A stretch of DNA of 64,000 nt from assembly GCF_017573545.1 (NCBI RefSeq), contig NZ_JAGEOK010000006.1, positions 186,001 to 250,000 of the forward strand. Reading direction: 5' to 3'. Below are positions 27,703-34,688 of this stretch, in pieces. The position numbers and the translations under genes are program-made. This DNA comes from Actinomadura nitritigenes. GTDB taxonomy: Bacteria; Actinomycetota; Actinomycetes; Streptosporangiales; Streptosporangiaceae. The number at the start of each line of letters is the position of its first letter. Position 1 is the first letter of the stretch. Under the pieces are notes generated by a model. The model worked only from the letters and a program-made list of their open reading frames with translations. It did no database searches and was not told where the DNA came from.

Positions 27703-28853
27703 CCCCCCTCTCCGTCCTCGACCTCGCGCCCGTCCCCGCCGGCGGCACCGCGCGCGACGCGCTCCGCAACACCCTCGACCTGGCGCGCCGTACCGAGGCC
27801 GCCGGCTACCGCCGCTACTGGCTCGCCGAGCACCACCTCGCGCCGGGCGTCGCCAGCGCCGCGCCGCAGGTCCTCATCGAGGCGGTCGCGGCGGCCACGT
27901 CCCGGATCCGCGTCGGCTCCGGCGCGGTGCAGACCGGGCACTGGACGCCGCTGTCCATCGTCGAGCAGTTCGGCACGATCGACGCGCTGCACCCCGGCCG
28001 CGTCGACCTCGGGCTCGGCCGCTCGGGGCAGCGCCGCGCCGAGGCCGCCGCCCGGCCCGCACCGCCCCCCGCGCCCGCCCGCGAGGCCGAGGTGGTGGAC
28101 GGGCTGCTCATCCCCGCGCCGTTCGACTTCACCCGGCTCGCCGCGTCCGCCGCGTTCGGGCTGCACGGCGCGCTGCTCCAGCAGCCGGGCGCCGAGTCCC
28201 CCGGCTTCGCCGGCGTCGTCGACGACATCGCCGCGCTCCTCGCCGGCACCTACGCCCGGGACGGCCAGGAGGCCCACGCCACCCCCGGCGAGGGCGCCGG
28301 CCTCGCCCTGTGGATCCTCGGCAGCAGCGGCGGCGAGAGCGCCCGCGTCGCGGGCGAGCGCGGGCTGCCGTTCGCGGCGAACTACCACGTCAGCCCGTCC
28401 AACGTGCTGGAGGCCGTCGAGGCGTACCGGTCCGCGTTCCGGCCGTCGGACGTGCTGGACGAGCCGTACGTCATCGTGTCCGCCGACGCGGTGGTGGCGC
28501 CGACCGACGAGCAGGCCCGGGAGCTGGCGTCGCCGTACGCGCTGTGGGTGCACAGCATCCGGTCGCGGCTCGCCGCGATCCCGTTCCCCACCCCGGCGCA
28601 GGCGGCCGCGCACGAGTGGCGGCCGGAGGACCTCGACCTGGTCGCGGACCGCGTCGACACCCAGTTCGCCGGGGCGCCCGGCACGGTCGTGGACGGCCTC
28701 GCGACCCTCCAGCGCGTCACCGGCGCCGACGAGCTGCTCATCACGACGATCACCCACGACCACGCCGACCGCGTCCGCTCCTATGAGCTGCTCGCCGCGG
28801 CCTGGGACCGCGCGGCGTCCCGGGTGACCGTCCCGCGCCAGGCTCGCCGATGA
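27699..28853 (+). CDS. LLM class flavin-dependent oxidoreductase (last gene of operon)
   Basis: The 384-residue protein shows [20 protein letters not shown] and [13 protein letters not shown], typical of the LuxA-like oxidoreductase subgroup often found next to sulfur-acquisition genes. GTG 27699 overlaps the preceding stop. Its TGA is part of a bidirectional hairpin that ends the operon. It is the fourth consecutive LLM gene, implying a broad substrate range rather than a single pathway. Confidence 0.83.
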   Translation: MTPLSVLDLAPVPAGGTARDALRNTLDLARRTEAAGYRRYWLAEHHLAPGVASAAPQVLIEAVAAATSRIRVGSGAVQTGHWTPLSIVEQFGTIDALHPGRVDLGLGRSGQRRAEAAARPAPPPAPAREAEVVDGLLIPAPFDFTRLAASAAFGLHGALLQQPGAESPGFAGVVDDIAALLAGTYARDGQEAHATPGEGAGLALWILGSSGGESARVAGERGLPFAANYHVSPSNVLEAVEAYRSAFRPSDVLDEPYVIVSADAVVAPTDEQARELASPYALWVHSIRSRLAAIPFPTPAQAAAHEWRPEDLDLVADRVDTQFAGAPGTVVDGLATLQRVTGADELLITTITHDHADRVRSYELLAAAWDRAASRVTVPRQARR

Positions 28854-28870
28854 CGGCGCCCCGCGCCGTC
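28852..28870. terminator. Compact bidirectional hairpin overlapping two stop codons
   Basis: GACGGCGC-CCC-GCGCCGTC is a perfect 8-bp stem with a 3-base loop. It overlaps the stop of the last LLM gene and the stop of the converging ABC gene, leaving 15 bases between the two coding regions. Confidence 0.6.
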
Positions 28871-30602
28871 AGGTCCGCCAGTGGCCCACCAGTTCGGCGT
28901 AGAGGGGGCTGAGGGCGAGCAGGGTCTCGTGCGTGCCGAGCTGCGGGGCCGAGCCGTCCAGCAGCAGGACGCGCTGGGCCCGCTGGGCGGAGCTGATGCG
29001 GTGCGCGATGACGATCAGCGTGCCGCCGCGCGCGGCCAGCGCCCGCTCGGCGCGGGCCTCGGCGGCGGGGTGCAGGTGGCAGGTCGCCTCGTCGAGGATC
29101 GTCACCGGCGCCGCGGACAGGTACGCGCGGGCGAGGGTGACGAGCTGGCGTTCCCCCTGCGACAGCGAACCGCCGCCGGGCGGGACGGCGGCGTCGTAGC
29201 CGCCGAGCCGCTCCACCGTGCCGGCCAGGTCGATGGCGTCCACGGCCTCGTCGATGTCGGCGGTGGCGGCGTCCGGGCGCAGGTACGTGAGGTTCTCCCG
29301 CAGCGTCCCGGCGAACACGTAGCTCTCCTGCGGGATGAGCACGACGGCCGACCGGAGCTGCGCCTCGTCCAGGTCGGGCAGCGGCACCTTGCCGAGCGTG
29401 ACGCCGCCCCGCTGGGGCCGGACGAGGCCGGCGAGGACGTCGGCGAGCGTCGACTTGCCCGTCCCGCTCGGCCCGACCACGGCGAGGTGCGTGCCCTCCG
29501 GGACGTGCAGGGACAGGTCGGCGAGGACCGGCGCGGCCTCGGCCGAGTACGCGAACGTCACGTGCTCGGCCTCCAGGTCGTAGGACGTGGCGGTGACCGG
29601 CGCCGCGACCCGGGGCGCACGAAGCGGTTCCGCGCAGACCTCGGCGAGCCTGCCGAGCACCACGGCCAGGCTGAGCAGCAGCGTCCCGCCGGCGTCGACC
29701 AGCAGCACCATCGCCGGCTGGAGCCCGGTGACCAGGTAGCTCACCCCGCCCGCCACCTGGCCGGTGGTGAGCCGGTGCTCCTCGACGAGCCGCGGCGACA
29801 GGGCGAGCAGCGCCAGCAGCGGCAGGTGCACCCCGAGCGCCAGCACGGGCAGCCGGACGAGCCGCGACCGGGCGAACGCCCGCAGCGCCCCGGCCTGCGC
29901 GTCGACCGCCTCCCCGACGGTCCGCGCGGCGCGCGGCTCGGCCGCGCACGCCACCACGTCCCGGGCGCCCTGGACGATCTCGGTCGCCGCCTCGCCGATG
30001 CGCTCGGCGTCCCGCACGACGGTGCGGTAGCGGCGGACCTGGACGCCGAGCAGCGCACCGAACAGCGCCAGCGCGAGCGTCACGGACACGGCGGCGGTGA
30101 GGGCGGGCAGCGGCGCGAGCAGGGTCAGCCCGAGCAGCGCGGCGATGCCGGCCGCGAGCATCTGCCGGACGTTGCGCAGCGCCGTCCCCAGCAGCGCCCG
30201 GACGGCCTCCGCCTGCTCGGTGACCTGCGAGATCCCGGCACCGGCGCCCCCGGACGCGGACGCGGGGCCGGTAACCCGGTCGATCGTGCGGCGCAGCGCG
30301 CCGGTGACGACCGCGCCGACGAGGGAGTCGCGGAGGGGCTCGACGGTGGCGGCGAGCCAGGGGTAGATCCGCCGCGTGCCGAGCGCGCCGACCGCCTGGA
30401 GGACGGCGAGGGCGGCCAGCCAGCCGAGCCCGGTGAGCGGGCGCCGGGCGAGGAAGCCGTCATCGATGGCGCGGGCGAGCAGCAGGCCGGACGCGAACGC
30501 GGGCAGGCTCTCGACCGCCGACCACAGGGCCAGGCGCCGCATCGCGGGCCACTGCCCGCGCAGGTGGCGGTGGAGCAGCCGGGCGGCGGGCGCGGCCGTC
30601 AC
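28869..30602 (-). CDS. ABC exporter half-transporter (membrane plus ATPase), lanthipeptide-linked
   Basis: The 577-residue protein has about six membrane helices and a C-terminal ATPase with Walker A GPSGTGKST, signature LSQGERQL, Walker B VTILDEATCHLH and H-loop IAHR, all catalytically intact. It overlaps the upstream half-transporter by GTGA and is probably its heterodimer partner. Located downstream of the lanthipeptide precursor, it likely exports the modified peptide. No C39 peptidase domain is present, so the leader must be removed by another protease. Confidence 0.85.
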   Translation of the reverse strand: MTAAPAARLLHRHLRGQWPAMRRLALWSAVESLPAFASGLLLARAIDDGFLARRPLTGLGWLAALAVLQAVGALGTRRIYPWLAATVEPLRDSLVGAVVTGALRRTIDRVTGPASASGGAGAGISQVTEQAEAVRALLGTALRNVRQMLAAGIAALLGLTLLAPLPALTAAVSVTLALALFGALLGVQVRRYRTVVRDAERIGEAATEIVQGARDVVACAAEPRAARTVGEAVDAQAGALRAFARSRLVRLPVLALGVHLPLLALLALSPRLVEEHRLTTGQVAGGVSYLVTGLQPAMVLLVDAGGTLLLSLAVVLGRLAEVCAEPLRAPRVAAPVTATSYDLEAEHVTFAYSAEAAPVLADLSLHVPEGTHLAVVGPSGTGKSTLADVLAGLVRPQRGGVTLGKVPLPDLDEAQLRSAVVLIPQESYVFAGTLRENLTYLRPDAATADIDEAVDAIDLAGTVERLGGYDAAVPPGGGSLSQGERQLVTLARAYLSAAPVTILDEATCHLHPAAEARAERALAARGGTLIVIAHRISSAQRAQRVLLLDGSAPQLGTHETLLALSPLYAELVGHWRT

Positions 30603-32425
30603 CGGGCGGGCCCCGGTGCGGCGGCGAACGGCGCCGGGGCGCCGGGCGGCTCGCCGGGCCCGGCGGCGAACACGGCCCGGTACCGCGGGTCGGCCCACAG
30701 CTCGCCGTGGGGCGCGAGCGCCCGGATCCGGCCCGCGTCGAGCCAGGCGACGAGGTCCGCGCGGGCCGCCGTCGCGGGACGGCGCGCCACCACCAGGCTG
30801 GTGCGTCCCGCGAGGACCTCCCGCAGCGCCCGCGTCACCCGCATCTCCGTCGCGGTGTCGAGGCTGCTCGTGGCGTCGTCGAGGACGAGCAGCCGCGCGT
30901 CCGCCAGCGCCGCGCGGGCCAGCCCGAGCCGCTGGAGCTCCCCGCCGGACATCGGCGCCTCGGCGAGCGGGGTGTCGTACCCGGCGGGCAGCGCCCGGAC
31001 GAACCCGTCGGCCGCCGCGGTCCGCGCGGCCCGGCGCACCTCGGCGCGGGTGGCGCCGGGTCGCGCGTACGCGATCATGTCGTGGACGGTCGCGCCGAGG
31101 AGCGCGGGACGCTCGAAGGCGTACGCGACGGCGCGCCGCAGCTCGGGGAGCGCGACGTCCGCGACGTCCACGCCGTCGAGCTCGACGCGGCCCTCGTCCG
31201 GGTCGGCGAGCCGCGCGATCGTCGCCACCAGCACGCTCTTGCCCGCCCCGGACGTCCCGACGACCGCGACGGCGGTCCGCGGCGGCACCGCGAGGTCGAG
31301 GCGGTCGAGCACCGTCCGGCCGCCGGCCCGGACGGTGACCCCGCGCAGCCGCAGCGCGCCGGGGCCGTCCGGCAGCGGGACGGGCCGCGCCGGCGGCCGG
31401 ACGGCCGGGCCGGCGTCGAGGATCTCCGCGACGCGCCCGGCGGCGACCTCGCAGTTCAGCAGCGCGACGAAGGTGTCGAAGAGCGCCGCCGCGCCGACCG
31501 CCATGGACGTGTACGACGCGGCGGCCACGAGCTCGCCCGCCGTGACGTCGCCGGTCGCGAGGCGGACCCCGGCGGCGCCGACCACCGTGATCTGCAGCAG
31601 CGGCGCGAGCAGCGAGAGCCGCCAGCCCACCTGCCCCTGCGCGTCCCAGGTCAGGCGCCCGGCCGCGCCGAGCAGCGGCAGCGGCCGCAGGATCCGCCGG
31701 ACCTCGCGGGCGGTGGTGCCGGAGGCCCGGATGGTGCGGGCGCCCTGCCGGGCGTCGAGCAGCCGCGTGCCGATCTCCGCCTGGTGGCGCTGGTAGTCGG
31801 CGAACGGCGCGCCCGCCTTGGCGGCGAACATCCGCAGCGCGAGGACGGCCGGGGGCGTCCCGAGGGCGAAGACCAGCGCGAGGGTCCAGTCGATGAGGCC
31901 GAGGGCGACGACCGCGCCGGCCGTGGTCGCCAGCACCGCCGCGCCGGACAGCAGCAGCGTCGGGAACGCCGCCGGGCCGCCCGCGCTCTCGGTGAGGCGG
32001 GACAGCACGTCCCCGGCGGGGAAGCGGCGCCGTCCGGGCACGCCGAGTTCCAGGACCCGCCCGACGAGGCGGTGCCGGAGCCACGCGGTGATGCGGCTGC
32101 CGCAGTAGGTGCCGGCCAGCTCCTCGGCGGCGTCGGCGAGCGCGGCGGTGAGGAGGACGGCGGCGAGGCCGGCGACGGCGGCGCCGAGGCCCCGGCCGGA
32201 GCGGACCGCGTCGATCGCCCGGCCGAGCATGACCGGGGTCGCGAGCATCGCCGCGACGCGGACGGCCGTGGCGGCCGCCAGCAGGCCGAGCGGCCCGCGG
32301 AAGCGGCGCGCCGCCGCGCGCAGCAGCCGCCTCCCGTCCCGGCGCAGCGCGGCGGGCGCGGCGGGCGCTCCGGCGAGGAGCGGCGGACCGTCGCCCGTGG
32401 CGGGCTCTGGCTCGGGATCGGGCAC
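30599..32425 (-). CDS. ABC exporter half-transporter with degenerate ATP site
   Basis: The 608-residue protein has an N-terminal membrane domain and a C-terminal ATPase (Walker A GTSGAGKS, signature MSGGELQRLGLARAAL). The residue after Walker B is Asp (LLVLDDATSSLD) instead of Glu and the H-loop histidine is Arg (VVARRPATA). Such degeneration is known in heterodimeric exporters in which only one site hydrolyses ATP. The partner at 28869 has the intact residues. Start ATG 32425 lies 55 bp after a large hairpin. Confidence 0.83.
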   Translation of the reverse strand: MPDPEPEPATGDGPPLLAGAPAAPAALRRDGRRLLRAAARRFRGPLGLLAAATAVRVAAMLATPVMLGRAIDAVRSGRGLGAAVAGLAAVLLTAALADAAEELAGTYCGSRITAWLRHRLVGRVLELGVPGRRRFPAGDVLSRLTESAGGPAAFPTLLLSGAAVLATTAGAVVALGLIDWTLALVFALGTPPAVLALRMFAAKAGAPFADYQRHQAEIGTRLLDARQGARTIRASGTTAREVRRILRPLPLLGAAGRLTWDAQGQVGWRLSLLAPLLQITVVGAAGVRLATGDVTAGELVAAASYTSMAVGAAALFDTFVALLNCEVAAGRVAEILDAGPAVRPPARPVPLPDGPGALRLRGVTVRAGGRTVLDRLDLAVPPRTAVAVVGTSGAGKSVLVATIARLADPDEGRVELDGVDVADVALPELRRAVAYAFERPALLGATVHDMIAYARPGATRAEVRRAARTAAADGFVRALPAGYDTPLAEAPMSGGELQRLGLARAALADARLLVLDDATSSLDTATEMRVTRALREVLAGRTSLVVARRPATAARADLVAWLDAGRIRALAPHGELWADPRYRAVFAAGPGEPPGAPAPFAAAPGPAR

Positions 32426-32479
32426 GCTCGTCGGCTCCGTTCGCGTTCGGCGGCCGTCGGGTTACAGTGGAAAGTGGGT

Positions 32480-32517
32480 CCGGTCACGGACCGGCCTTCC
32501 GGCCGGCCCGTGACCGG
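32480..32517 (-). terminator. Large hairpin between precursor gene and exporter genes
   Basis: A 17-bp stem with one mismatch (32480-32496 with 32501-32517, loop TTCC) follows the precursor gene. No U-tract follows. It could partly terminate transcription or stabilise the upstream mRNA, giving more precursor than transporter. Confidence 0.6.
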
Positions 32518-32571
32518 TGTCAGCGGACGGGGATCACCTCGGGCGCCCCGGTCCGCGGTAGGTGCCGGGCA

Positions 32572-32730
32572 TCAGGCGCAGGAGACGCCGATGCACACGG
32601 TGTTCAGCAGGGTCAGCAGGCCGGTGCACGCGCACGTGCCGCTGAGCTGGACGCCCTCGATCTCGATCGGGTCGGTCTCGGGCAGCTCCTGAAGCTCCGC
32701 CACGAGGTCGCCCTCGAAGATGTTCTCCAT
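32572..32730 (-). CDS. Class IV lanthipeptide precursor, venezuelin-like
   Basis: The 52-residue peptide has an acidic leader (MENIFEGDLVAELQELPETD) and a C-terminal core containing TGLLTLLNTVCIGVSCA (36-52). From memory this is nearly the core of venezuelin (VenA), including LPETDP in the leader and Cys at 33, 35, 46 and 51. T32, T40, T44 and S50 are the ring-forming positions shared with VenA; S30 and T36 are extra. GGGAGG precedes ATG 32730, overlapping the end of the peptidase gene. Confidence 0.88.
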   Translation of the reverse strand: MENIFEGDLVAELQELPETDPIEIEGVQLSGTCACTGLLTLLNTVCIGVSCA

Positions 32731-32735
32731 TCGGT

Positions 32736-34688
32736 TCACCTCCCTTCGCTGGTCGTCGCCGAGACCCGCTCCGCCGCGAGGCAGAAGCGGACCACCGCCG
32801 TCCGGAGGACCGGGGACCATGCCTGGACGACGGCGGTGTGCCCGTCGTCGACCTCGATGTAGTCGAGGCCGGCCCCTTCGGTCCTGCCGAGTTCGAGGAG
32901 GCGCCGCCGCAGCGCCCGGGAGTGCGCGACGGGGATGACCTCGTCGCGGGTCCCGTGCGCCAGCAGCAGCGGCGCCGTGAGCGCGGCGCACGCGCGCAGG
33001 ACGTCGCGTCCCGCGCCGAGCGCTCCGCCGCCTTGCTCCGTGCCGCCGTGCTCTGTTCCGGCGGGCTCCGTGCCGCCGCCGGGCCGGGCGAGCCGCGCGA
33101 CCCGGTCCCGGACGGGGGCGGGCGCGTCGTGGTACAGGCCGTCGGCGGAGGTGAACGGCGCGAGCGCCGCGCAGCCCGACCACAGGTCCGGGCCGTGGCA
33201 GGCGGCCAGCAGCGCGAGGAACGCGCCGTAGCTGCCGCCGAGCACGACCGGCTCCGGCAGCCCCGCGTCCCGCCGGGGGAGGGCGATGCCGCGCGCCAGG
33301 TGGAGGACGTCCTCCAGGTCGGGGCCGCCCCAGTCGCCGATCACCGCGCGCAGGTGCCGCGCGCCGTAGCCGGTGCTGCCGCGCTGGTTGGGCGCCACCA
33401 CCGCGATGCCGGCGGCGGCGAGGTGCTGGAACAGCGGGTCGAACTCGAACCGCCACGCCGCCAGCGGCCCGCCGTGCAGCGCCAGCACCAGGTGGCGCCG
33501 CTCGCGCCAGCGGGGACCGCCGTACACGATCGCCTCGATCGGTCCCGCCGGGCCCGCCAGCTCGACCAGGTCGGCGTTCCGCCAGTCCGCCGCGACGTCG
33601 GGCGCCCGCCGCACCGGCGCCCAGCCCGCGAGCGGCGGACGGTGCGCCGTCGCCAGCGTCGGCGGCAGGTGCGGCGCCGAGAACCGCAGGTGGATGCGGT
33701 CGCCCGTCCACGAGGCGGGCGGCCCCGCCGTCCCGGGCGGGACGGCCACCGGCGTGACCCGGTCGTCCGCCCGGTCGTGCACCAGCAGCCGGGACACGGC
33801 GCCCGACACCTCGCTCAGCAGCAGGTGCGCGCCGGTGTCGTCGAAGGTCAGCGGGACCATGCCGCCACCGGCACGGTTGAGCGCGGCGGGGAACCGGACG
33901 CGCCCGCCGCCGGGCGACCACAGCCCGATCCGCAGGGCGCCGGTCCACTCGGCGCCGGGAAGGCCGGTGGTCACCGCGAGCGTCCCCGAGCGGCGGTCGC
34001 GGGCGACGATCCGGTCCGCCGTCGTGGCCGCCACCGACCAGACCCGCCGCCAGGAGCGTTCGCGCAGGTCGACGGCTATCCCGTCGGCGCGGTGGTCCGC
34101 CGACGCCTGATCGAGGGCCAGCGTGCGCCCGTCGTCGAGCCAGACGCCGCCCGACAGCGTGCCGGGCACCGCCATGACCGGTTCGAGCCGGCCGGTGGCG
34201 AGCGACAGCTCCCAGATCCGCGACCGGTGCTCGTCCTCCACGGTCACGAGGACGACGGTCTGCGGGGCGCCCGGGCTCGCCAGCGCGTACCCGGCGAGCA
34301 TCGACGGGATCCACCACGACCGCCCGACGGTCGTGCCGCCGTGCCCGGCCTGCGCCGCGACCACCGTTCCGTGGCCGGCGGGCGTCCCCTGGGCGTCGAC
34401 CTCGGGGCGGACGACGAGGAGGCGGCCGTCGTCCAGCGGCAGCGGGCGGCTGTGCCGGTCGACGGGCTCCCGGCGGCCGGGACCGGAGGCGACGGTCCCG
34501 CCGCCGAACACCCGCCGGGACGGCACGGCGCGGGCGAGGTTCCACCGCTCCAGCGTCACGTCGTCGTCGACGGCGCTCAGGCAGGCGGCCCACCGGCCGC
34601 CGGCGGAGAAGGCGAGGCCGAACCGGGTCGGGATCCCCGGAAGGGCGGGCACGGCCGGGTCGGCGGTGCCGTGCGCGGTCCCGTTCAC
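32736..34688 (-). CDS. S9 prolyl-oligopeptidase family peptidase, lanthipeptide cluster
   Basis: The 650-residue protein has an N-terminal beta-propeller-like region and a C-terminal alpha/beta-hydrolase. The catalytic serine is in GGSYGAF, the acid in HGTRDEVIP and the histidine in DDGHTAV. Its ATG overlaps the LanL stop, and the precursor gene follows within 6 bp. S9 peptidases process leaders in some class III clusters (AplP-type), so leader removal is the likely role. It has no signal peptide, so it acts in the cytoplasm. Confidence 0.83.
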   Translation of the reverse strand: MNGTAHGTADPAVPALPGIPTRFGLAFSAGGRWAACLSAVDDDVTLERWNLARAVPSRRVFGGGTVASGPGRREPVDRHSRPLPLDDGRLLVVRPEVDAQGTPAGHGTVVAAQAGHGGTTVGRSWWIPSMLAGYALASPGAPQTVVLVTVEDEHRSRIWELSLATGRLEPVMAVPGTLSGGVWLDDGRTLALDQASADHRADGIAVDLRERSWRRVWSVAATTADRIVARDRRSGTLAVTTGLPGAEWTGALRIGLWSPGGGRVRFPAALNRAGGGMVPLTFDDTGAHLLLSEVSGAVSRLLVHDRADDRVTPVAVPPGTAGPPASWTGDRIHLRFSAPHLPPTLATAHRPPLAGWAPVRRAPDVAADWRNADLVELAGPAGPIEAIVYGGPRWRERRHLVLALHGGPLAAWRFEFDPLFQHLAAAGIAVVAPNQRGSTGYGARHLRAVIGDWGGPDLEDVLHLARGIALPRRDAGLPEPVVLGGSYGAFLALLAACHGPDLWSGCAALAPFTSADGLYHDAPAPVRDRVARLARPGGGTEPAGTEHGGTEQGGGALGAGRDVLRACAALTAPLLLAHGTRDEVIPVAHSRALRRRLLELGRTEGAGLDYIEVDDGHTAVVQAWSPVLRTAVVRFCLAAERVSATTSEGR

